Source: Acidobacteria bacterium AH-259-L09
GTDB taxonomy: Bacteria; Acidobacteriota; UBA6911; RPQK01
Assembly: GCA_027717875.1 (NCBI GenBank)
Contig: JALLOL010000035.1
Span: forward strand, 1 to 14,738
Length of the DNA: 14,738 nucleotides
Direction: 5' to 3'
The notes beneath the pieces are model-generated. The model saw nothing but the letters and a program-made list of their open reading frames with translations, was not told the origin of the DNA and did not search any database. How positions within the stretch are numbered: position 1 is the stretch's first letter; each line of letters begins with the position of its first letter. This document shows positions 1-10,788 of this stretch, piece after piece. Made by a program: the position numbers and the translations under genes.

Positions 1-1014
1 GATCTTTGGGACTACGACAACGCCTCGCCGCCGGCGCTGGTGACCATCAGGCGCAACGGTGTCGAAATTCCTGTCGTACTGCAGGCGACGAAGACAGGCA
101 TGCTGTTCGTGCTGCATCGTGAAACGGGCGAGCCGATTTTTCCGATCGAGGAGCGCTCTGTTCCGAGGAGTGACATTACATTGGAGGAGGCCTGGCCAAC
201 ACAGCCGTTCACCGCGGTGACTCCGCCCTTGAGTCCGCATCGGTTTCATCTCAATGAGGTCTGGGGGATCACCGATGAAGACCGGGCCGCATGTCGGGCC
301 GCGATCGAAGGGCTTCGCAACGAAGGCATCTTCACGCCGCCAGGTGTTCGGGGATCGCTGATGATTCCATCGAACATCGGCGGTGCGCATTGGGGTGGCG
401 TGGCGGTAGATCCGGTGCGACAGATTGCGGTGGTGCCCGTCAACCGGATTGCGTCGATGGTACAACTGATCCCGCGGGAGGAGTTTGATCAAGAAGGGGT
501 TAGAGCTGAAGACTCGCGGCTCGAACATAACTACGAATACAACATGATGCACGGGACACCGTATGTCATGCGGCGACGGATCTTGCTGAGTCCATCCGGC
601 CTGCCCTGCTCGCCACCGCCATTTGGGACGCTGGTGGCCATTGATCTCAAGACCGGCGGTAAGCTCTGGGAGGTACCGCTTGGCTCCATGACGCGGCCAT
701 TCGGCCCTGACCTGGCTGCCCGCGTACGGGAGGAGTGGGGCTCGCCGAATCTTGGTGGACCGATGGCAACGGCGGGTGGGGTCGTGTTCATCGGCGCGGC
801 ACTGGATCGCTGGCTGCGCGCCTACGACATCGAAACGGGTCGAGAGCTTTGGCGTGGGCAGCTACCTGAAAGCGGCAAAGCGACACCGATGAGTTACCAA
901 CTTCGTTCCGGTGAACAGTTCGTGGTGATCGCGGTTGGAGGCGGTGATGTGTTTGGCACGGGGGATTACGTGGTCGCGTTTCGGCTATCTGCTTCGGAAC
1001 AGGATGCTCGCTAA
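1..1014 (+). CDS. PQQ-dependent quinoprotein dehydrogenase, C-terminal part (5' truncated by window)
   Basis: The reading frame is open from base 1 (DLWDYDNASPPAL...) and runs 337 codons to TAA at 1012-1014, so the true start lies outside the window. The sequence matches the glucose-dehydrogenase-like quinoprotein family: the DLWDYD signature (normally HDLWDYD), then TKTGMLFVLHRETGEP, GTLVAIDLKTGGKLWEVPLG, SPNLGGPMATAGGVVFIGAA and YDIETGRELWRGQLPESGKA, i.e. successive tryptophan-docking blades of an eight-bladed propeller. Known members are periplasmic, bind PQQ and oxidise sugars or alcohols, passing electrons to quinone or a cytochrome. No membrane segment or haem motif is seen in this part. 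The substrate cannot be told. The stop codon overlaps the left end of an attC-like hairpin. Family assignment is firm; substrate is not. Confidence 0.9.
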   Translation, partial: DLWDYDNASPPALVTIRRNGVEIPVVLQATKTGMLFVLHRETGEPIFPIEERSVPRSDITLEEAWPTQPFTAVTPPLSPHRFHLNEVWGITDEDRAACRAAIEGLRNEGIFTPPGVRGSLMIPSNIGGAHWGGVAVDPVRQIAVVPVNRIASMVQLIPREEFDQEGVRAEDSRLEHNYEYNMMHGTPYVMRRRILLSPSGLPCSPPPFGTLVAIDLKTGGKLWEVPLGSMTRPFGPDLAARVREEWGSPNLGGPMATAGGVVFIGAALDRWLRAYDIETGRELWRGQLPESGKATPMSYQLRSGEQFVVIAVGGGDVFGTGDYVVAFRLSASEQDAR

Positions 1015-1073
1015 CATCGGGCTGCAGTTGACCGTCGGCTTCGCGGTGCAGCTGATCCGCAGAGCCGTTCGGC
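1010..1073 (+). other. attC-like hairpin overlapping the stop codon of the quinoprotein gene
   Basis: The left box GCTAAC (1010-1015) contains the TAA stop and the right box is GTTCGGC (1067-1073), so the AAC/GTT core of integron attC ends is kept. Between them CAGTTGACCG (1025-1034) pairs with CGGTGCAGCTG (1044-1054) with one unpaired G (1048), a 9-nt loop and one G-T wobble. A single extrahelical base in an otherwise paired arm is a hallmark of attC sites. Length, about 64 nt, suits a short attC. No integrase is in the window. It could instead be a degenerate terminator-like hairpin. Confidence 0.4.
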
Positions 1074-1293
1074 CAACAGGAAAGGTTCTTAAAGGGTGGT
1101 CAGTTGATTCAGGAACTATCTTGGGACATCAAAGAGCTACGGAACGGTTTAGCGGGATCCGAATCTAAGGTGATTCACGGACCCAGTTTCCGGTAAGCCG
1201 ACTATACGTCCATGTGGAATGTCGCGATCTGTCGTATTCTTAGTAGCGCGGGACATTTTCGCGGGTTGGAAAGGTCAGCGAGGCAGGGATGCT

Positions 1294-1432
1294 CTACGGA
1301 ACCGGCACCCGTTCCTTCAGTTCTTCGAACCAATTCAGGACGATGTTGATCCCGCTGTGGGGGCGTGGGCACTTCTTCCAGCTCAACCTGCCCCCTGGTG
1401 ACCATCAGGAAGCGATCGCCGTCCGCCAAGGT
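1294..1432 (-). pseudogene. C-terminal remnant of an acidobacterial-type Ser/Thr kinase with PD40/TolB sensor
   Basis: On the minus strand the stretch near 1432-1365 reads PTLADGDRFLMV, followed after a one-base frame change by INIVLNWFEELKERVPVP and a TAG stop (1296-1294). These two blocks resemble the conserved end of the Ser/Thr-kinase/PD40 proteins common in Acidobacteria, where a PDGxRFLMI block precedes an INVVLNWFEELK tail. A stop codon lies just upstream in the first frame and no longer homologous stretch is visible, so this is a decayed fragment. It is collinear with the kinase N-terminal fragment at 5127-5347. The family is recalled from memory, not searched. Confidence 0.6.
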
Positions 1433-1573
1433 TGGCGGCTCTCAGCGTGTCGAAGCTCCGAAGGGGACTTCTCTCTCCGTTCAGCCTCTCGATCGATTCG
1501 CCGTCGCAGGGGCAGGACACTGAGCGTCCTCGAACCATGCTCTTTCTCCTAATCGCCTTACTTGCCCCACTTG

Positions 1574-1590
1574 CCCTACCCGCCCCACCC
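1574..1590 (-). other. G-quadruplex motif downstream of the lipoprotein stop codon
   Basis: The minus strand reads GGGTGGGGCGGGTAGGG here, four G-runs with loops of 1, 1 and 2 bases, the most stable class of canonical G4 motif. A further GGGG follows at 1568-1565. It starts 16 bases past the stop codon at 1607, so it would lie in the 3' untranslated part of the lipoprotein mRNA and could affect transcript ending or stability. Function is inference. Confidence 0.5.
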
Positions 1591-1606
1591 GGACGAAGGA
1601 AGCACT

Positions 1607-4600
1607 CTACCTGTCTGGTCGCGCAGGCAGGGCCCAGAGCGTCGCGTGCCGTGCACCCGCTGCCGTCAAACTCTCGCCCACGATCTGGCCAGCCTCGTTG
1701 ATCGCGCGGGCGATGCCTTCGGTCCCCCCGAGGGTTCCCAGGTCAGCCATCCCCTGGCCTGCCGTCCACAGGAACGGCCGACGATCCTCCGAGGCGTTCG
1801 TACTGTAACCCACAACTTGTCCCTGGTTGTTGATAGCCAGAGCGGCACTCGTCGGGCCTCCAAGCGTCCCCAGGTCGAGCATCCCCTGCGCGTCTGTCCA
1901 CAGAAACGCGTGCTTCTCGCCCGCGGCCGTCAGGCTCTCCCCCACCATGTCCCCACGGTCGTTGATGCCGAAGGCACGGCTGATGGAGCCACCCAGGGTC
2001 CCCAGGTTCGTCACCTCGTCACCGCTCCAGAGCACGGCGCGCACCCCCTGCCGCCGCCGGGGGGTTGCCGCCTCACCCACGGCCTGGCCGGACCCGTTGA
2101 CGCCCCACGGTATATCAATGCGCTCGCCGAGCTGCAGCGATCCGTCCTCCGAAGACCACGAGAATGAATTCGTCCATCCTGGCTCGTGATCGCGTCCAGG
2201 CATGGAGCGACGGAGATCCGTTATGATCCTGCCAACGACCACCCCACGCGCATTGATGGCCCGTGCCCGTATGGGCATGTTGTCGACGAGTTCGAGAAGC
2301 GTCTTGATGTGAGGGCGTCGCTGCAGCTGTTGCCTAAAGATACGGAGCCGAACGGAGTCCCCAGTGTCGGTCTGTTCTACCGGGAACACCATCACGAACC
2401 GTTCGCCGTCCGGCATGATGTCGTAGTTCGCGGAACCGTTGAACGTCAAGTGACCTCTTATCGGAAGCTCTCTTTCAGCGCCAAACGATACGCCAGATTC
2501 AGTCGCAACATCGACCATACTGATGGGTCGCGTATTGCCGACGAAGTAACGACTTCGGTAGAAAATCTCGGTGCCGTCCCTCGACCAACCAGGCTCTGCT
2601 CCTGTGTCCTGCGTCACCTGATATTGCGCACCTGTGTCAGGGAAGGGTTTTACAAACACCTGGCGGTGTTGGTCTCCACGGTTTTGCCATACTCCTCCTT
2701 TTCCGCCCACACCCGACGTGTATGCTAGCCACTGGCCGTCTGGAGAGAACCGAGCACTCATTTCACCGCTTCCCGGTAGGTCAAGAAAGAGAGTGGGATC
2801 GCCTCCACCGTCGAGCGAAAGAGTCCATATCGCCCCGTCATTGTCGGCATCGGTCGTAAAAGCAGTAAAAGAAAGGGTGCGTCCATCTGGTGACCAGGAT
2901 TCGGGCCAATGTGACGTGCCTTCTTCAGGCGTTGTCAGACGTTCGGGCACGCCCCTGCCATCTGCTGGCTGCCAGTAGATACTCAAGGGGCCGTCTCTGT
3001 CAGAAGCAAACGTGATCCGCTCACCGTCCGGGGTCCATATGGGCCGAATATTGCTCCCGACCTGCGTCAGCTGGCGAATCTGCGTTTCTCCAGACAGGTC
3101 GTAAATCCAGATATGACTCCCTTCTTCACCTTCGCCGCCCGTTTGCACGGCAACCCGATCACCGAGGGGTGATACCCGAGGACTCGAATACGAGTTCGGA
3201 GGGGCATTGAGAAATTCGACGTCACCGTTCCGGTCCGCGAGTCCAAGAACACGGTCCAAATCAAAGTCGCCTCCAATGAGCGTCGCCAAGTCCACCCTCC
3301 CAGCCGCAGCCGTCCAGAGGAAGGACTCGCCCTCGCCCCCGCTCGGGCGTGGGGTCTCTCCAACCACCTGCTCCCGATCGTTGACTGCGTGCGCGATCCC
3401 ATAGCCCCCGAGCTCCACGATCCTTCCCTCGGGCGTCCAGAGGATGGGGCGGCGGGCACGCTCGCCGACCACCACGCCGGAACTGTTGATGCCTCGAGCA
3501 CCGCTATTGGGGCCTCCGAGGTCGGTGATCTCGGCCACGGCGGCCGGCGTCGGGAGGGAATCCACTAGCGCCGAGGCCGCAGGCCGGCGCTGTGAGATCT
3601 TCGTGACGATGATGTTGTTCCCCCCTCCGACGTGCGCGGCCTGGAGCGCGTTTTTCACCGGGAAGTCTAGCGCACCGGTAGCCCCCGTGAGGTGCACGCT
3701 CCCGTCCGGACCCAGCGCCACGCCCTCGACCATGCCCGTCACGTAGGTTGACCAGACGAGCGCGGATCCTTGGGGGTCCAGCTTTGCCACCGAGGAGTGG
3801 CTCCAGTGGTGTTGCAGGGTCGGCCGGAGCGGATTCAGGATGGGGAAGTCGAGTGCTAAGGCCTTTGTCGCCACGTAGGCGTTTCCAGCCGTGTCGACGG
3901 CGAGGTCGACGTCGCTGCGCTCATCGCCGCTTCCTCCCAGGTAGGTGGAGTAGATGAGCGAAGAGCCGGTTGGATCGAGCTTGGTGACGAAGAGGTCCAC
4001 GCCGCCACCCGGCGTCGCCTGGAGCGGGTTTCGGGTGGGGAAGTCGGACGAGGCGGTAGTCCCTGCCACATACGCGCTTCCGGCCGCATCGACGGCGATG
4101 GCGGCAGAGAGGGGGTTAGTCGCTGGCAGTTGCTCACGACCGCTCCCCCCGAGGTAGGTGGAGTAGACGAGGGAGGAACCGGTTGGATCGAGCTTGGTGA
4201 CGAAGTCATCACTGGCACCGCCGCCGAAGTTGGGCTGGAATGCGTTCGCCGTCGGAAAGTCGTGCGATTGTGTCCCGCCCAGGACGTAGGCGCTGCCGTC
4301 CGGTCCCACCGCGATGCCGCTACCCATATCCGTGTCCGTTCCCCCGAGGTAGGTGGAGTAGATGAGCGAGGAGCCGGTTGGATCGAGCTTGGCGACGAAG
4401 GCGTCGAAGCCGCCGGCGTTCGTCCCTTGAAACGCGTGTGCCGTGGGAAAGTCGTCGGACTCTGTCAGCCCCGTCACATAAATGTTGCCCGCGTGATCGA
4501 CCGCAATGCCCCCGAAATGGTCGCGGCCATGGCCGCCGAGAAACGTGGACAAGACGACGGCACCGGATGGATCGAGCTTCAAAATGAAGAGGTCTTCGAA

Positions 4601-5065
4601 CCCGCCTCCGTAGGTCCGCTGCAAGGCGCCCTCGGTCGTCGGAAAGTCGGCCGAGGCGGTGCGCCCGGTCACGTAGGCGCTACCGGCACTGTCCACAGCA
4701 ATCTCCACTGCCACGTCGTTCCGACTTCCGGCGACGCGAGTCACGTAAAGCAGCTGGGAGCCCGTGGGATCAAGCTTCGCGACAATAATAGCTTGAGTCT
4801 GCCTGACATCGGCCTGCTCGGATACGAGCTCGTGGGTGGTCGGAAGGTCTTGTGGGTTGACGTGGCACGCCACATACGTGTTGCCGGCAAGGTCGACGGC
4901 GATCGCGTCACAGTCGCCGCCGCCCACGTAGGTGGAGTAACTCACACCGAGCGAGACGCCCCCTGTTTCACCGCGGGTGCACCCCACGATGGCCAGGGTC
5001 AGGAGGCAGGCCCACGCAACAACGCAGAGGCGGAACAGCGTGAACAAGGCGATGGAGGTTCTCAT
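1607..5065 (-). CDS. Repeat lipoprotein: SBBP beta-propeller, HAF repeats and a PD40/TolB-like module (1152 aa)
   Basis: Predicted secreted lipoprotein: charged start, hydrophobic stretch, then a lipobox ending AIVGC with Cys29. Residues about 40-490 hold SBBP repeats of about 65-70 aa (KLDPTGSSLIYSTYLGGS, IAVDxAGxAYVxG, DFPTxN). Residues about 511-607 are HAF-type repeats (ITDLGGPNSGARGINSSG, VVGE, FLWT). Residues about 608-910 are a PD40/WD40-like propeller (WTPDGERITFASDRDG, WSPDGRTLSF, FSPDGQWLAYTS, FVKPFPDTG, PDGERFVMV) of the kind found at the C-terminus of acidobacterial Ser/Thr kinases. HAF repeats return at about 920-1145 (LGTLGGSISRAFGINDRGDMVGES and similar). The ATG at 5065 is supported by AGGAGG nine bases upstream. 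No catalytic residues are seen. A structural, surface or adhesive role is inference. PD40 inside HAF looks like a domain insertion. Confidence 0.85.
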   Translation of the reverse strand: MRTSIALFTLFRLCVVAWACLLTLAIVGCTRGETGGVSLGVSYSTYVGGGDCDAIAVDLAGNTYVACHVNPQDLPTTHELVSEQADVRQTQAIIVAKLDPTGSQLLYVTRVAGSRNDVAVEIAVDSAGSAYVTGRTASADFPTTEGALQRTYGGGFEDLFILKLDPSGAVVLSTFLGGHGRDHFGGIAVDHAGNIYVTGLTESDDFPTAHAFQGTNAGGFDAFVAKLDPTGSSLIYSTYLGGTDTDMGSGIAVGPDGSAYVLGGTQSHDFPTANAFQPNFGGGASDDFVTKLDPTGSSLVYSTYLGGSGREQLPATNPLSAAIAVDAAGSAYVAGTTASSDFPTRNPLQATPGGGVDLFVTKLDPTGSSLIYSTYLGGSGDERSDVDLAVDTAGNAYVATKALALDFPILNPLRPTLQHHWSHSSVAKLDPQGSALVWSTYVTGMVEGVALGPDGSVHLTGATGALDFPVKNALQAAHVGGGNNIIVTKISQRRPAASALVDSLPTPAAVAEITDLGGPNSGARGINSSGVVVGERARRPILWTPEGRIVELGGYGIAHAVNDREQVVGETPRPSGGEGESFLWTAAAGRVDLATLIGGDFDLDRVLGLADRNGDVEFLNAPPNSYSSPRVSPLGDRVAVQTGGEGEEGSHIWIYDLSGETQIRQLTQVGSNIRPIWTPDGERITFASDRDGPLSIYWQPADGRGVPERLTTPEEGTSHWPESWSPDGRTLSFTAFTTDADNDGAIWTLSLDGGGDPTLFLDLPGSGEMSARFSPDGQWLAYTSGVGGKGGVWQNRGDQHRQVFVKPFPDTGAQYQVTQDTGAEPGWSRDGTEIFYRSRYFVGNTRPISMVDVATESGVSFGAERELPIRGHLTFNGSANYDIMPDGERFVMVFPVEQTDTGDSVRLRIFRQQLQRRPHIKTLLELVDNMPIRARAINARGVVVGRIITDLRRSMPGRDHEPGWTNSFSWSSEDGSLQLGERIDIPWGVNGSGQAVGEAATPRRRQGVRAVLWSGDEVTNLGTLGGSISRAFGINDRGDMVGESLTAAGEKHAFLWTDAQGMLDLGTLGGPTSAALAINNQGQVVGYSTNASEDRRPFLWTAGQGMADLGTLGGTEGIARAINEAGQIVGESLTAAGARHATLWALPARPDR
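3941..4400 (-). repeat. Three near-identical 52-nt copies inside the SBBP coding region
   Basis: The segments 3941-3992, 4154-4205 and 4349-4400 are the same 52-base sequence with only a few substitutions. Each encodes the core KLDPTGSSLxYSTYL on the minus strand. They lie 213 and 195 bases apart, i.e. 71 and 65 codons, so recombination between them would keep the frame and remove or add one propeller repeat. A shorter related piece lies near 4925. Confidence 0.8.
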
Positions 5066-5066
5066 C

Positions 5067-5096
5067 TCTTAATCCCTCCTATCTTAATCCCTCCTA
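5067..5096 (-). repeat. Tandem 15-bp duplication carrying two Shine-Dalgarno sequences
   Basis: The plus-strand 15-mer TCTTAATCCCTCCTA occurs twice head to tail (5067-5081 and 5082-5096). On the minus strand each copy carries TAGGAGGG, so the lipoprotein start at 5065 is preceded by two identical ribosome binding sites. The nearer AGGAGG (5080-5075) is nine bases from the ATG and is the usable one. The repeat sits between the IS remnant and the gene. Confidence 0.85.
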
Positions 5097-5099
5097 AGG

Positions 5100-5204
5100 A
5101 ATTGTCAAAATTAACGTTTACACTTCTTAGGGTTTGATCGTGTAGTTCCAATCCCCATGGAACTTATGCCGCGTGAGCTTGATCGCGTCCATCTCTTCGT
5201 CCGT
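5100..5204 (-). mobile_element. 3' end of an ISAzo13-type insertion sequence (transposase tail)
   Basis: The minus-strand frame ending in TAA at 5129-5127 reads [29 protein letters not shown] in two parts: [13 protein letters not shown], then [12 protein letters not shown]. The FHG(D/E)WNYTI ending is, to my knowledge, the characteristic C-terminus of ISAzo13/Rhodopirellula-type DDE transposases (PF07592). Only the last 25 or so codons survive. The AT-rich stretch 5100-5126 would be the IS terminal sequence. No matching opposite terminal repeat is found, so the element is a dead fragment. Confidence 0.6.
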
Positions 5205-5347
5205 GGCAAATTCTTCAGGGAGGGTCTTGATGGCAACCTGACGGCCCAACTTCGAATCGGTCGCCTGATACACCTCCCCCATGCCACCCTTCCCAGCTGG
5301 CCGGTGATTTCATAGGAGCCAAGTCTGGTTCCTGCCGTGAGAGCCAT
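5127..5347 (-). pseudogene. Ser/Thr protein kinase N-terminus, frameshifted and fused to an IS transposase tail
   Basis: From the ATG at 5347 the frame reads [18 protein letters not shown], the standard N-terminus of Pkn-type Hanks kinases. The frame must then shift by one base near 5290 to continue [18 protein letters not shown] and [10 protein letters not shown], giving the glycine-rich ATP loop (GxGxxG) and the VAIK lysine. After about residue 45 the homology changes to the end of an ISAzo13-type transposase (junction about 5200-5211), with the stop at 5127. The kinase catalytic core (HRD, DFG) is absent, so this cannot be an active kinase. It lies just upstream of the PD40-containing lipoprotein, collinear with the C-terminal kinase scrap at 1294-1432. 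Confidence 0.75.
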
Positions 5348-5519
5348 AGGCTGCGAATCCTGTCTCCCAAGCGTTCCTTTGCCGATGTTTGGAAAAACTA
5401 AGAGTACGAGAGGAGGGAGTTGGAGTCAATCAATCAGTCACTTGGACGGATAACGCCCTTACCGGAAACTGATCCACTACCGAGGGTTGAGGTTTGGTGC
5501 AAAGTGGTGCATATCGATG

Positions 5520-5525
5520 TATAAT
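5520..5525 (+). promoter_or_regulatory. Possible -10 box upstream of the RHH antitoxin-like gene
   Basis: A perfect TATAAT lies 10 bases before the ATG at 5535. No good -35 at 16-18 bp is seen; the nearest TTG-type hexamer, TTGGTG (5494-5499), is 20 bp away. If used, it would give a nearly leaderless mRNA. Confidence 0.3.
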
Positions 5526-5534
5526 TTGGAGCTT

Positions 5535-5792
5535 ATGGCAACCATGGAAAAACCCATTCGTCAGAGCATCTCGCTGCCCTCTCGCCTGGCCAAGCGGGTC
5601 AAGGCTTTGGCCAAGCACCAGAAGACCAGCGCGAACCGGGTTCTCGTTGAGCTCATCGAGACTGGGCTGGAGTCGAAGGAAGCTGAGAAACGCCGGTTCT
5701 TTGAATTGGCAGACCAGCTGAGTACTTCGACCGATAGAGCAGAGCAGCAGCGCATCAAGGAAGAACTGGCCCGCCTGACGTTTGGGGAATAG
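5535..5792 (+). CDS. Ribbon-helix-helix antitoxin-like protein (85 aa)
   Basis: Small basic protein with IRQSISLPSRLAKRVKALAK, a beta strand followed by a helix as in ribbon-helix-helix (CopG/MetJ-type) DNA-binding antitoxins, then a short turn KTSANRVLVELIETGLES forming the second helix. The rest is a charged helical tail (EAEKRRFFELADQL, EQQRIKEELARLTFGE). Proteins of this type bind their own promoter as dimers and neutralise a partner toxin. I chose the ATG at 5535 (MATMEKPIRQS); GGAG at 5528-5531 is only 3 bases away, while ATG 5544 is 12 away, so the start is uncertain between these two. A partner frame starts at 5793, immediately after the TAG, but is broken. The functional label is family-based inference. 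Confidence 0.75.
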   Translation: MATMEKPIRQSISLPSRLAKRVKALAKHQKTSANRVLVELIETGLESKEAEKRRFFELADQLSTSTDRAEQQRIKEELARLTFGE

Positions 5793-5929
5793 ATGCCGAA
5801 AATTCAGTGGACGAATCTCCCGCCTGCCCTCCGGGATCACCTCTTCGATCAACTTCGCGAGTGCAGTTGAAACTTTGGCGCGAAACTGAGCAAGTTCCGG
5901 GGGCTCGATGCGAAGCTGACAGGTGTTGA
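5793..5929 (+). pseudogene. Truncated partner (toxin-like) gene of the RHH protein
   Basis: ATG at 5793 abuts the upstream stop codon, an operon-like junction. The frame reads MPKIQWTNLPPALRDHLFDQ and ends at TGA 5868-5870 after 25 codons. A second frame from 5864 reads QLKLWRETE and stops at 5929. I recall a family of roughly 80-aa proteins paired with such RHH genes that begins MPKIQWxxLPxxLRxHLxxR and continues with a ...LYxLKLWRE... block, so an out-of-frame internal deletion of about ten codons is the simplest reading. The distal part (WYKDFGSFKLCG-type block in the family as I remember it) is missing. Called as a relic toxin or partner gene from memory of the family. Confidence 0.4.
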
Positions 5930-5999
5930 GAAGGTCCAGGCGGTGAAGCCGATTCTCGCCTAGCCCAGCCCTGTTGCCCTCATGTCCACGGAAAGCCTT

Positions 6000-6033
6000 A
6001 TGAAAGTCGATGCGCATCATCACCTGTGGGAGT
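6000..6033 (+). pseudogene. 5' fragment of an amidohydrolase gene
   Basis: ATG at 6000 is followed by KVDAHHHLWEF, which matches the N-terminal metal-binding strand of TIM-barrel amidohydrolases of the fuconolactonase type (M(K/R)IDAHHHLW). The similarity ends there; the frame runs on into the reverse complement of the neighbouring gene's 3' end and stops without any further amidohydrolase motif. An in-frame ATG at 5982 (MSTESLMKVDA) is an alternative start. The fragment is too short to be functional and probably marks a recombination or deletion endpoint. Confidence 0.4.
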
Positions 6034-6034
6034 T

Positions 6035-10597
<4,563 letters not shown>

Positions 10598-10788
10598 TGT
10601 TCCAGGTTACCTCCGAGTCAGGAGTCAACTTTGTCAAGAAAACAATCACTAAGCCTCAAGATAACGATGCGTCGGTCTCCAGGTAGCCGCTCGGGATTAA
10701 ATCGAAAACAAACCGACCATTATTAAGCTCTTCCGAATAATCGTGGATTACCCCTGATTGCCTTGATGACCGAGCCGGTCGCTTGGCG
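10598..10788. other. Intergenic stretch between two minus-strand genes
   Basis: The 191 bases hold no convincing ORF. A minus-strand TTGACA (10637-10632) precedes the 1520-aa gene, but the sequence 17 bases further on is the GGAGGT ribosome site, so no matching -10 exists. A weak 4-bp GGCG/CGCC hairpin surrounds the stop codon of the upstream gene (10785-10796) without a T-run. Confidence 0.4.

Noticed and set aside
5081..5108. Outward promoter from the IS end: minus-strand TTGACA (5108-5103) with TAAGAT (5086-5081)
   Set aside because: The -10 is poor and the predicted start, near 5074, would fall after the usable AGGAGG, removing the ribosome site from the mRNA.
4130..5137. 335-aa plus-strand ORF antisense to the repeat lipoprotein
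   Set aside because: It is an opposite-strand shadow of the SBBP repeats: its own repeats follow the periodicity of the real gene, and it has no recognisable domain.
5430..6023. 197-aa minus-strand ORF over the RHH gene
   Set aside because: It is antisense to the RHH antitoxin frame and lacks motifs.
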